7,637 bases of DNA from CAZPBC01 sp964584775 (GCA_964584775.1 CAZPBC010000065.1:1-7637), one strand, 5' to 3'; shown: positions 1-7,492, numbered from the stretch's first letter. The notes: generated from the sequence alone by a model not told the origin. A program made the numbers and translations.

Positions 1-1
1 C

Positions 2-124
2 GAAAAATCCCTCCAGGGGTTCCTAGTAGAGGTGAAGAAAATTGAGCTTAAGTCTTTAAAAGCCAGTAACATAAAATTTAATTATAAATTTCCTTGTAAA
101 GAGTGTGGAAAAATTTTAAATTGA
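2..124 (+). CDS. Possible C-terminal tail of an upstream gene, 5' end outside the window
   Basis: The frame is open from the left edge to a TGA at 122-124, giving about 40 residues with no convincing start, so if real it is the tail of a gene that begins upstream. The peptide is lysine-rich and ends in FPCKECGKILN. The CxxCG pair resembles half of a zinc-ribbon knuckle, but no second cysteine pair is visible in what remains. It would end 35 bases before the helicase start and read in the same direction. I do not recognise the family. The stretch is short and AT-rich, so the open frame may be chance. The only alternative start, GTG at 32, has no suitably spaced ribosome binding site. Confidence 0.3.
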   Translation, partial: EKSLQGFLVEVKKIELKSLKASNIKFNYKFPCKECGKILN

Positions 125-137
125 GCCATCCTAAAGA

Positions 138-151
138 ACTTGTGAACAAGT
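138..151 (+). promoter_or_regulatory. Small hairpin just upstream of the helicase start
   Basis: ACTTG (138-142) and CAAGT (147-151) are exact inverse complements around a TGAA loop, ending eight bases before the ATG at 160. No Shine-Dalgarno sequence is visible between the hairpin and the ATG. The hairpin would sit where a ribosome binds, so it could lower translation of the helicase. A five-base stem can easily arise by chance. Confidence 0.2.
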
Positions 152-159
152 AACTCAAG

Positions 160-3100
160 ATGATTAATTTTCGTAAGCTAAAACAAGACCTTTCCCCTCA
201 AGTTCTCAAAGAGGGGCAAACACTCCATAAAAATTCTAAAGTCCTCTCGGTAAAGATCCTGTCTCTGACAACAGAGATGATTCGACTCAACTGTAGCGTC
301 GCTGGGAAGTTTGACAATGAGTACACCTCCGAGCTGGAGATTGACTGCAAAAATAGTCAATTGATCGACTCCGACTGTGACTGTCCTTATAGTTATGACT
401 GCGCTCACTTAGCAGCCGTTCTATTTCACCTTGAGGACCACTTAGACAAGCTTCTGGTCGACTTTTCTAGGGAGACCGCGCCCGACGAGATGGAGGAGTT
501 GGAAGAGGAAGAAAAAGAAGAGATCCGTGATGTGATCAAAGAGGCGGAGAAGAAGGAGAAGACTCGGTCCAAGAAAAAGCACGAAAAAGAGCTCATTTCT
601 GAATACACCTCTGCTGCTCGGCTTCTTGCGCTATCTCCCTTCTTTGTGAACGAGGAACGCGCCGAACCCGATAAGGCTGAACTGATTATTGTCTTCAATC
701 CTCCTAAGAAGAATCAAAAGCACTCCCAGATTGAGTTGAAGCTGGCTCTCCGTGTTCCCTACCGTTCGAAACCCCTCCATGTTCCCGATATCAAAGCTTT
801 TCTAGATGCGGTTCGCAACCAAGACTCGCTCTACATCGGCAACCGCCGCTTCCATTTTGCGATGAGCTCCTTCTCTCCCGAGAACGCTCAGTTGATTAAA
901 ATGATTATCGATTCTGTCCAGTATTTGCCCGATGGGGATGAGCGGGGCCCTGGCATGGTGATGATGGAAGCTGAGGATTTTGGGGTGCTTCTTGCCCACT
1001 CTTACGACCTATTGATGAATTCTTCAGGGACCCTCTTTGGGGTTTCTCAAGAAGACCGTGAGCTCATGGAAATTCCTTGTTTCGCTGTGGGAACGATGGA
1101 AGAGTCGCTGAAAGTAGGACGCTTTCCTGCACACTTGAACTTTGAGATGAGTTATCTCGATACGGGATTGCCTAAAATTTTCCTTGCACCTTCTGTCGAA
1201 GTCGCAGAAGGGGAAGAGGTCCAGCTAGAAGAGGTCGTGATCTTTGACTGTCAGAAGCCAGGCTTGCTCTACAACCAAACTTACCAACGCTTCCAGCCCC
1301 GGTTAAAGAGAAAACACCTCCGGAGCTTAGAGGCCTTTAAACAACTCGTGATCCCTGAGCCGCTTTTCGGGACTTTTATCGAAAACGCACTGCCTGAGCT
1401 GATGAAACTGGCTTCCGTGAAATGTGGCGACGCTGTCGAGCGTTTTGTGACACTGCCTTTTACTGGAGAGCTCCAAGCGGTTTGTGATATCCACTACCTC
1501 GATGGAGAAATCGAAGCTCAACTCTCTTTCCTCTACGATAAGATTCAGGTTCCCTACTCTCATGCAAAGCTGAAGTCGGGTGATATCCAGCCCTTCGTTG
1601 ACGAAGAGGGGATTCTTGCCAGGAACCTCACAGAAGAGGAAAAAATTGCACAGAGCCTCTTCCAAGGCTTCTCCCTCGATCCGAAAAGTGGTTCGTATGT
1701 TGTGAAAAATGACAAAAAAATTGTCGAATTCATGACGGAAGTCGTCCCCGAGTTTTCGGACAAAGTCCAGTTCAACTGCCCGAAGAACCTGCTTGATAAA
1801 TTCGTTTATGACGACACGAAGTTTGAAATGAACCTGAAAGAGGCGGACTCTGTTGATGGCTACCTCGTTGAGCTCAAAGTGAAGGGACATCTCAAAGGAC
1901 TCACCGTCGATCAGCTTTGGGATTGTCTCGCTTCTAAGCGGACCTTTATTGAATTTGCCCGCCGTAAGACGAAAGGTTCAAAAACAGAAAATGGCCAGCT
2001 GCAGAAAGTCCTTGTCCTTGACCTCGACAAACTGGCGCCCGTTCTTCAAATTTTTGACGAAATTGGACTCAAGAAGCTCGACGATTATACTGAAGAGCGT
2101 CCGCTTTGGAGTCTTGCCTCGGTTTCAGAAGAGCAGTTCAAAGGGCTTCCGATCAAATTCAAGATGAGTAAAAAGCTGAAAGCGATCCAGCACCAAATGT
2201 TGGGTCTTGTGGAAGTGAAAGCGAGCCCTGTTCCTAAAGAAGTGAATGCAGAGCTCCGTGAGTACCAACAGTCCGGTGTGAGTTGGCTTGAGCGCCTCCG
2301 TAAAATGCGCCTCTCTGGAATCTTAGCTGACGACATGGGGCTCGGAAAAACGATCCAAGCCATCACGGCTGTCACACAGATGAAGAAGGACAACAAAGAC
2401 GGTGTGACTCTCATCGTCTGTCCGACATCGCTTGTCTATAACTGGCGTGAAGAGTTCCAAAAGTTTAGTCCCAAGTTGAAAACGCTTGTGATCGATGGGA
2501 TTCCCACTCAGCGAAAGAAGTTGATTCAAGGGCGTGGAAAAACCGACATCCTAATCACTTCTTACAGTCTTATACAAAAAGACATCGAGCACTACAAAGA
2601 CACTACCTTCAACTATGTGATTTTAGATGAAGCGCAGCACATCAAAAACCGCGCGACGCGCAACGCGAAGTCGGTCAAGATGCTGAAAGCAGAACACCGT
2701 CTGATCTTGACTGGTACGCCGATTGAGAACTCTCTTGATGAGCTTTGGTCTCTCTTTGACTTCCTGATGCCAGGCCTCCTCTCGAGTTATGAACGTTTCA
2801 ATGAGAAGTTCATTCGCGGTTCCGCTTACAACGGAGGGAACACCGACCTCGAACTTTTGAGAAAGAAGGTCTCGCCTTTCATCCTCCGAAGAATGAAAAA
2901 GGATGTCCTCAAAGAGCTCCCACCTGTATCGAATATCGTCTACCACTGCCACTTAAGCGATGTGCAAAAAGAGCTCTATCAATCTTTTGCCTCTCAAGCC
3001 CGTAAGGAGCTTTCGGCCCTGGTGAAGAAAGAAGGCTTTAACAAGGTCCAAATCCAAATCCTCGCGACCCTCACACGTCTAAAACAGATCTGCTGTCACC

Positions 3101-3648
3101 CAGCGATTTTTGCCAAAGACAGCGCTGAACCGGGCGACTCTGCCAAATATGATATGCTCCTTGAGCTTCTCCAGAACCTGATGGAAGGGGGACACAAGAC
3201 GGTCATTTTCAGTCAGTACACCCGAATGCTCCAATTAATGAAGAAGGATCTTGAGAATAAGGGGGTTAAGCTTTGCTACCTCGATGGGGCAACAAAAAAT
3301 CGTCTCGAGATTGTCAAAGAGTTCAATGAAGACCCCTCGATTCTCGTCTTCCTCGTCTCTCTGAAGGCAGGCGGAACCGGGCTCAACCTGGTCGGTGCTG
3401 ACTCTGTGATCCATTACGATCCTTGGTGGAACCCTGCTGCTGAAGACCAGGCGACTGACCGGGTTCACCGGATTGGTCAAAAGAACAATGTTTCATCGTA
3501 TAAGTTAGTCACACTCAATACGATAGAAGAGAAGATCCAGGAGCTTCAGAACCGGAAGAGAGGTCTCGTGAAAAAGATCATCTCCTCCGACGAAGAGGCG
3601 TTAGGGAAACTGACCTGGGATGAAGTCTTAGAATTGTTGAAAACTTAA
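160..3648 (+). CDS. SWIM-domain SNF2-family DNA-dependent ATPase/helicase
   Basis: A full-length 1162-residue SNF2/RapA-class ATPase, expected to translocate on double-stranded DNA and remodel DNA-protein complexes rather than unwind strands. An N-terminal SWIM zinc finger (C73, C75, C81, H83 in CDCPYSYDCAH) is followed by a Glu/Lys-rich, probably coiled segment at about 108-145 and a long variable region to about 690. The ATPase core then carries LREYQQSGVSWL (699-710), Walker A DDMGLGKT (724-731), DEAQH (823-827) and LTGTPIENS (850-858). The C-terminal RecA lobe has KTVIFSQYTRML (from 1013), AGGTGLNL (1070-1077) and QATDRVHRIGQ (1097-1107) with arginines R1101 and R1104. All catalytic motifs are intact. 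Ribosome binding site support for the ATG is weak, but the N-terminal sequence fits SWIM-SNF2 proteins. From memory it corresponds to C. trachomatis CT708; its cellular target is unknown. Confidence 0.95.
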   Translation: MINFRKLKQDLSPQVLKEGQTLHKNSKVLSVKILSLTTEMIRLNCSVAGKFDNEYTSELEIDCKNSQLIDSDCDCPYSYDCAHLAAVLFHLEDHLDKLLVDFSRETAPDEMEELEEEEKEEIRDVIKEAEKKEKTRSKKKHEKELISEYTSAARLLALSPFFVNEERAEPDKAELIIVFNPPKKNQKHSQIELKLALRVPYRSKPLHVPDIKAFLDAVRNQDSLYIGNRRFHFAMSSFSPENAQLIKMIIDSVQYLPDGDERGPGMVMMEAEDFGVLLAHSYDLLMNSSGTLFGVSQEDRELMEIPCFAVGTMEESLKVGRFPAHLNFEMSYLDTGLPKIFLAPSVEVAEGEEVQLEEVVIFDCQKPGLLYNQTYQRFQPRLKRKHLRSLEAFKQLVIPEPLFGTFIENALPELMKLASVKCGDAVERFVTLPFTGELQAVCDIHYLDGEIEAQLSFLYDKIQVPYSHAKLKSGDIQPFVDEEGILARNLTEEEKIAQSLFQGFSLDPKSGSYVVKNDKKIVEFMTEVVPEFSDKVQFNCPKNLLDKFVYDDTKFEMNLKEADSVDGYLVELKVKGHLKGLTVDQLWDCLASKRTFIEFARRKTKGSKTENGQLQKVLVLDLDKLAPVLQIFDEIGLKKLDDYTEERPLWSLASVSEEQFKGLPIKFKMSKKLKAIQHQMLGLVEVKASPVPKEVNAELREYQQSGVSWLERLRKMRLSGILADDMGLGKTIQAITAVTQMKKDNKDGVTLIVCPTSLVYNWREEFQKFSPKLKTLVIDGIPTQRKKLIQGRGKTDILITSYSLIQKDIEHYKDTTFNYVILDEAQHIKNRATRNAKSVKMLKAEHRLILTGTPIENSLDELWSLFDFLMPGLLSSYERFNEKFIRGSAYNGGNTDLELLRKKVSPFILRRMKKDVLKELPPVSNIVYHCHLSDVQKELYQSFASQARKELSALVKKEGFNKVQIQILATLTRLKQICCHPAIFAKDSAEPGDSAKYDMLLELLQNLMEGGHKTVIFSQYTRMLQLMKKDLENKGVKLCYLDGATKNRLEIVKEFNEDPSILVFLVSLKAGGTGLNLVGADSVIHYDPWWNPAAEDQATDRVHRIGQKNNVSSYKLVTLNTIEEKIQELQNRKRGLVKKIISSDEEALGKLTWDEVLELLKT

Positions 3649-3666
3649 CAAGAGTTGTCGTATGCT
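3637..3666 (+). promoter_or_regulatory. Candidate sigma-70-type promoter for mreB
   Basis: TTGAAA (3637-3642, five of six matches to the -35 consensus) is followed after 18 bases by TATGCT (3661-3666, four of six matches to the -10 consensus). The -35 box lies inside the last codons of the helicase gene. Transcription would start near 3673, leaving a leader of about 30 bases before mreB. A weaker alternative is TTGTCG (3655-3660) with GCTAAT (3679-3684), also 18 bases apart. Read-through from the helicase gene remains possible, since no terminator is visible in the 54-base gap. Confidence 0.35.
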
Positions 3667-3691
3667 CTGTAGGTTCTTGCTAATTTCAATC

Positions 3692-3696
3692 GAGGA
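3692..3696 (+). promoter_or_regulatory. Ribosome binding site of mreB
   Basis: GAGGA at 3692-3696 precedes the ATG at 3703 by six bases, a good match in sequence and spacing. It fixes the start at 3703 and so supports translation of the N-terminal extension rather than a later start at the conserved actin fold. Confidence 0.65.
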
Positions 3697-3702
3697 TCTT
3701 TC

Positions 3703-4803
3703 ATGGCTCAACAAAAAAAATCAGCGACGCAGTGGCTTTCACAATTCAAAAATATCTCCCTTGACAGTCTAGGGTCGTTAGGGCGCTTCCGCGGTGTCTT
3801 CTCCAGTGATGTGGGGATTGACTTGGGAACTGCCAACACGCTTGTTTATGTGAGAGGGAAGGGGATTGTCCTTGCTGAGCCCTCGGTCGTTGCCGTCGAC
3901 TCGACAACAAATGAAGTCCTAGCTGTAGGGCACAAAGCGAAGTCGATGCTCGGAAGAACTCCTCGCAAGATCCACGCTGTGCGCCCCATGAAAGATGGTG
4001 TGATTGCTGATTTCGAAATTGCTGAAGGAATGCTGAAGGCGCTGATCCAAAGAGTCACTCCCTCTAGAAGCCTTTTCCGTCCGAAAGTCCTCATTGCCGT
4101 CCCCTCTGGAATTACCGGTGTGGAAAAGAGAGCGGTAGAAGATTCTGCTCTCCACGCGGGGGCTCAAGAAGTGATCCTCATTGAAGAACCGATCGCAGCA
4201 GCGATTGGGGTCGACCTTCCTGTCCATGAGCCTGCAGCGAGCATGATCATCGATATCGGTGGTGGAACAACGGAGATTGCCATTATCTCTCTCGGAGATA
4301 TCGTCGAGAGCCGCTCGATCCGTGTTGCCGGAGATGAGTTTGATGAGTGCATCATGAACTACATGCGCCGTACCTATAACCTCATGATTGGACCGAGAAC
4401 AGCAGAAGAGATCAAGATGACGATTGGTTCTGCTTATTCTCTCGGCGATAACGAGCTCGAGATGGAAGTGCGTGGACGCGACCAGGTGGCAGGTCTTCCT
4501 GTGACAAAACGGATCAACTCTGTTGAAATCCGCGAGTGCCTCGTAGAACCCATCCAACAAATTATCGAAAGTGTGAAGCTCACGCTGGAAAAGTGTCCTC
4601 CTGAACTTGCTGCTGACCTCGTCGAGCGGGGAATGGTCATCGCAGGAGGGGGTGCTCTTCTCAAAGGATTTGACAAAGCGCTCATTAAAGAGACAGGTCT
4701 GCCTGTGAGCCTTGCACAAAACCCCCTCTTGGCTGTTTGTCTAGGAACAGGAAAAGCTCTCGAGTACCTCGACCGGTTTAAAAAGAAAAAGGTCGCAGTT
4801 TAG
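3703..4803 (+). CDS. mreB: Rod-shape actin homologue MreB with N-terminal extension
   Basis: A 366-residue bacterial actin that polymerises with ATP on the inner face of the cytoplasmic membrane. In Chlamydiae, which mostly lack FtsZ, MreB organises septal peptidoglycan synthesis and polarised division. Nucleotide-binding motifs are all present: phosphate 1 DLGTANT (40-46), connect 1 EEPIAAA (161-167), phosphate 2 DIGGGTTE (184-191) and the adenosine motif VIAGGGALLKG (312-322). The conserved fold starts near residue 32 (VFSSDVGIDLG), so about 31-35 residues precede it. That segment (QWLSQFKNISLDSLGSLGRF, residues 10-29) mixes hydrophobic and basic residues and could form an amphipathic membrane helix, as reported for Chlamydia MreB. 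The tail is basic (KKKKVAV, with RF just before). The gene has its own ribosome binding site and possibly its own promoter, and is followed closely by pckG. It corresponds to CT709 from memory. Confidence 0.97.
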   Translation: MAQQKKSATQWLSQFKNISLDSLGSLGRFRGVFSSDVGIDLGTANTLVYVRGKGIVLAEPSVVAVDSTTNEVLAVGHKAKSMLGRTPRKIHAVRPMKDGVIADFEIAEGMLKALIQRVTPSRSLFRPKVLIAVPSGITGVEKRAVEDSALHAGAQEVILIEEPIAAAIGVDLPVHEPAASMIIDIGGGTTEIAIISLGDIVESRSIRVAGDEFDECIMNYMRRTYNLMIGPRTAEEIKMTIGSAYSLGDNELEMEVRGRDQVAGLPVTKRINSVEIRECLVEPIQQIIESVKLTLEKCPPELAADLVERGMVIAGGGALLKGFDKALIKETGLPVSLAQNPLLAVCLGTGKALEYLDRFKKKKVAV

Positions 4804-4837
4804 GAGAACGATGACCCCATTAAGGATTCAATGCTGA
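4802..4837 (+). promoter_or_regulatory. Mini-ORF with ribosome binding site overlapping the pckG start
   Basis: AGGAGA (4802-4807) overlaps the mreB stop codon and lies three bases before an ATG at 4811. That ATG opens an eight-codon frame (MTPLRIQC) ending in TGA at 4835-4837, out of frame with pckG and overlapping its first codons. A second site, AAGGA (4822-4826), lies four bases before the pckG ATG at 4831 and inside the mini-ORF. Ribosomes translating the mini-ORF would stop just past the pckG start, which could couple or limit pckG translation. The first AGGAG may instead only help ribosomes reload after mreB. Confidence 0.35.
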
Positions 4838-6621
4838 GAGACACTGACAAAGAAAAGATGGGCTCTCATCTCTCTGAGTGGGTGGAGTCTCTCATTCCTC
4901 TACTCAATCCTGATGAAGTGCACCTTTGTACGGGCTCCGATGAGGAAGCGGAAGGGCTCTCCGAGTCTCTTGTCCGCTCGGGTACTTTCACAGCTTTAAA
5001 GCGCCCTAACAGTTACCTTGCCTGCTCGAGGCCTGAAGATGTGGCCCGCGTCGAGGAACGCACCTTTATCTGTAGTGAAAAAGAGGAGGATGCCGGTCCG
5101 ACAAACAACTGGAGAGATCCTGAGGAGATGAAAGAGCTCCTCCGCTCCCACTTTTCGGGCTGCATGAAGGGACGCACGCTCTACATCATCCCTTACTGTA
5201 TGGGACCGGTCGGCTCTCCGATCGCTAAAATAGGTGTTGAGCTCACTGACTCTCCCTATGTTGTTCTCAATATGGGAATCATGACACGGATCGGGGATCC
5301 TGTGCTCACTGAACTTGATGATGGCCCCTTCGTCAAGGGCCTCCATTCAGTCGGAGCACCACTTGCAAGTGGGGAGAAGGATGTTCCCTGGCCCTGCGAC
5401 CCTGAAAACCGTTACATCGCCCACTTTCCTGAGGAGAGCACGGCCTGGTCTTACGGCAGTGGGTATGGTGGCAACGCGCTCCTTGGAAAGAAATGTTTTG
5501 CCCTCCGCCTCGCTTCTGTGCTGGCCCGCGATGAAGGCTGGCTCGCCGAACACATGCTGATTGTGGGGATCACCAATCCTGAAGGGAAGAAGCGCTATTT
5601 TGCAGCCGCTTTCCCGAGTGCCTGTGGTAAAACCAACCTCGCCATGATGACCCCGACCCTTCCTGGTTGGAAAGTCGAGACCGTCGGGGATGACATTGCG
5701 TGGATGAAATTCGGTTCTGATGGTCGGCTCTATGCCATTAATCCTGAAGCGGGCTTCTTTGGCGTGGCTCCAGGGACATCGATGGAGACCAATCCCAATG
5801 CGATGCTCTCGATGGAAAAAAACTCGATCTTCACTAACGTCGGCCTCACGGATGAGGGAGATGTCTGGTGGGAAGGGATGACAGACGAGCCTCCTGCTCA
5901 CCTCCGCAATTGGCTGGGGCACGATTGGACACCCTCCTCCGACGAGAAGGCAGCGCATCCCAATGCGCGCTTCACCGCACCTGCATCCCAATGTCCCGTG
6001 ATCGATCCCGACTGGGAAAAACCGGAAGGAGTGCCGATTTCTGGTATCATCTTTGGGGGGCGAAGACCCTCTACCATTCCTCTTGTTCTCGAGTCCCGTG
6101 ATTGGGCTCATGGCACCTTCTTGGGTGCCAGCGTCTCCTCCGAGAAAACCGCCGCCGCTGCTGGAAAAGTGGGCGAGCTGCGTCACGACCCCTTCGCGAT
6201 GCTTCCCTTCTGTGGCTACCACATGGGGGACTACTTTGGCCATTGGTTGAAAATGGGGGAGAAAGGCGGTGCTAAAATGCCGCGCATCTTCAACGTCAAC
6301 TGGTTTAGAAAGGACGCAGAGGGCAAATTTATCTGGCCTGGTTTTGGGGAAAACATCCGTGTACTCAAGTGGATGTTTGAACGGATCGAAGGCACAGTTG
6401 AAGCAGTAGAAACACCCATCGGTCTGCTTCCCGATCCAAAAAATCTAGATCTTTCTGATTTGGACATTTCTGTAGATGCATTAAAAGATCTTTTTGAAGT
6501 AAATTCTCCGCAGTGGCAAAAAGAAGTAGAGAATTTAGAGACCTATTTCTCTCAATTTGAGCCAAAACTGCCGGATGAAATGAAGAAAGAGCTCGAAGAG
6601 CTCAAGCTTAAACTTCAATGA
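4831..6621 (+). CDS. pckG: Phosphoenolpyruvate carboxykinase, GTP-dependent
   Basis: A 596-residue cytosolic enzyme converting oxaloacetate plus GTP to PEP, CO2 and GDP, linking TCA intermediates to gluconeogenesis. Length and motifs fit the GTP class, not the shorter ATP class. R73 (VARVE) fits the PEP-binding arginine; YGGNALLGKK (212-221) and AEHMLI (239-244, H241) fit the manganese ligands. The P-loop FPSACGKTNLAMM (261-273) carries the catalytic-loop cysteine C265, with K267 and T268. VGDDIAWM (285-292) is kinase-2 with the metal-binding aspartate, GGRRP (409-413) holds the substrate arginines, and FNVNWFRK to FGENIRVL (487-512) is the guanine pocket. No key residue is missing. The ATG at 4831 has AAGGA upstream; an in-frame ATG at 4858 is a possible later start. 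The last 60 or so codons are noticeably more AT-rich than the body. From memory it corresponds to CT710. Confidence 0.97.
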   Translation: MLRDTDKEKMGSHLSEWVESLIPLLNPDEVHLCTGSDEEAEGLSESLVRSGTFTALKRPNSYLACSRPEDVARVEERTFICSEKEEDAGPTNNWRDPEEMKELLRSHFSGCMKGRTLYIIPYCMGPVGSPIAKIGVELTDSPYVVLNMGIMTRIGDPVLTELDDGPFVKGLHSVGAPLASGEKDVPWPCDPENRYIAHFPEESTAWSYGSGYGGNALLGKKCFALRLASVLARDEGWLAEHMLIVGITNPEGKKRYFAAAFPSACGKTNLAMMTPTLPGWKVETVGDDIAWMKFGSDGRLYAINPEAGFFGVAPGTSMETNPNAMLSMEKNSIFTNVGLTDEGDVWWEGMTDEPPAHLRNWLGHDWTPSSDEKAAHPNARFTAPASQCPVIDPDWEKPEGVPISGIIFGGRRPSTIPLVLESRDWAHGTFLGASVSSEKTAAAAGKVGELRHDPFAMLPFCGYHMGDYFGHWLKMGEKGGAKMPRIFNVNWFRKDAEGKFIWPGFGENIRVLKWMFERIEGTVEAVETPIGLLPDPKNLDLSDLDISVDALKDLFEVNSPQWQKEVENLETYFSQFEPKLPDEMKKELEELKLKLQ

Positions 6622-7406
6622 TCAAAAAGAACGAGCGTCTTTGGAAAAAACTTCTCTTGATGAGCGGACTCCTCAATGTCCTACTCGGTAGCGGCATCTA
6701 CTACCTTCTTTCCTTTGAACCGAGCACCAATTTCGCGATCGAATTTCTAGCCACTAAAGAAGAAAATGATCCCACTGAGTCCATTCTGAGGGAGATGAAA
6801 ACCCTCAGCTACACTGAACTCACAGATAAGCTTGCCTCCACTAGAGAGGTCTTCCATCAAACGACAGAAAGAGATCTTGCGCTCCAAATTCTTGTTGAAG
6901 AACATGGACTTCTCTCTAAGCCCTGCCTGAAGGATCCTGAGTTTGAGGCTCTTCTTGCTACTCTCAAAAAACAGCCCTGGCTGCTCTCCACAGAAGGACT
7001 CTTTGCCCAGCTACAAAAGGAGAGGGACTCTAAAGAATTGAAAAAGACGTTTCTTTCTGAGCCCGCTGTCCAAAAACTCGCTCAAGCCCTCAAACTCCAG
7101 GAAGAGCCTCTGCTCACCCTTCTTCTAGAGGCGAACAGCGACCAATTCAAAAACGCTCTCACCCTCGCCTCTCAACCTCAGTCGGACAAGCGCCTCCAAG
7201 CCTACTTCTACTCTCAAGGGTTCAAGCTCCCTAAAAAAGCGCTTCCAAAGCAAGCTACCGGCTTCGAACTCTACACCGTTCAGGAGGGGGACTCTCTCTG
7301 GAAGATTGCTAAAAACCACCAGACCTCGGTTGAAAATATCAAAAAGGCCAACAATCTGCATACGGATTCTCTCCGTCCTGGCCTCGTCATACGCATCCGC
7401 TCTTAA
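6618..7406 (+). CDS. Membrane-anchored LysM-domain protein, function unknown
   Basis: A 262-residue protein with a basic N-terminus (MIKKNERLWKK) and one hydrophobic segment at about 12-32, then no further membrane segment. There is no lipobox cysteine, so it is predicted to be an inner-membrane-anchored protein with a periplasmic body rather than a lipoprotein. Residues 52-205 are mostly helix-forming and match no family I recognise. Residues 218-261 (YTVQEGDSLWKIAKNHQTSV... to GLVIRI) form one typical LysM domain, which binds peptidoglycan glycan strands. The start codon overlaps the pckG stop as ATGA and lacks a ribosome binding site at usable distance, so translation is probably coupled to pckG. 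Near mreB, a role in wall synthesis or division is a fair guess. In C. trachomatis the gene at this place is, as I recall, the DUF582 protein CT711, which this is not. Confidence 0.85.
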   Translation: MIKKNERLWKKLLLMSGLLNVLLGSGIYYLLSFEPSTNFAIEFLATKEENDPTESILREMKTLSYTELTDKLASTREVFHQTTERDLALQILVEEHGLLSKPCLKDPEFEALLATLKKQPWLLSTEGLFAQLQKERDSKELKKTFLSEPAVQKLAQALKLQEEPLLTLLLEANSDQFKNALTLASQPQSDKRLQAYFYSQGFKLPKKALPKQATGFELYTVQEGDSLWKIAKNHQTSVENIKKANNLHTDSLRPGLVIRIRS

Positions 7407-7443
7407 ATCTCTTTTTATGCACACTGAATCTTTTACAAGGTGT

Positions 7444-7461
7444 ACATAAGTTGACTTGTGT
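7444..7461. promoter_or_regulatory. Operator-like dyad centred on a -35 box
   Basis: ACATAAGT (7444-7451) and ACTTGTGT (7454-7461) are inverse complements except for one T/G position, around a central TG. The near-palindrome of 18 bases covers the TTGACT -35 element completely. That is the size and position expected of a site for a dimeric repressor. A second, looser dyad, ACAAG (7435-7439) with CTTGT (7455-7459), overlaps it. No regulator is encoded in the window, so the binding protein is unknown. Confidence 0.35.
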
Positions 7462-7480
7462 CATTTTGGATAGATATAAA
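7451..7480 (+). promoter_or_regulatory. Near-consensus sigma-70-type promoter reading toward the twin hairpins
   Basis: TTGACT (7451-7456, five of six) and TATAAA (7475-7480, five of six) are separated by 18 bases. This is the best promoter match I found in the window. Transcription would start near 7487 and run at once into the hairpin at 7502. No coding start with a ribosome binding site follows before the window ends, so the transcript is either a non-coding RNA or the long leader of a gene to the right. Confidence 0.5.
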
Positions 7481-7492
7481 GGTGAAGATAGC

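Noticed and set aside
74..91. AAATTTA/TAAATTT inverted repeat upstream of the helicase
   Set aside because: It consists only of A and T in an AT-rich stretch, where such dyads are expected by chance. No -35 box stands at a proper distance from the TATAAA within it.
1..159. Small minus-strand ORF (MAQFKIFPHSLQGNL)
   Set aside because: It has fifteen codons, weak upstream context and AT-rich sequence; nothing supports it over chance.
3647..3680. Terminator between the helicase gene and mreB
   Set aside because: Only four- or five-base pairings (for example CAAGA with TCTTG) are possible and no T-run follows.
3919..4719. Long open frame on the minus strand opposite mreB
   Set aside because: It lies wholly inside mreB, whose motifs are complete. 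The peptide is rich in H, R, S and C with no recognisable domain, as expected of an antisense shadow.
5347..6243. Long open frame on the minus strand opposite pckG
   Set aside because: It is antisense to the conserved catalytic core of PEPCK, has no domain I recognise, and owes its length to the codon bias of the true gene.
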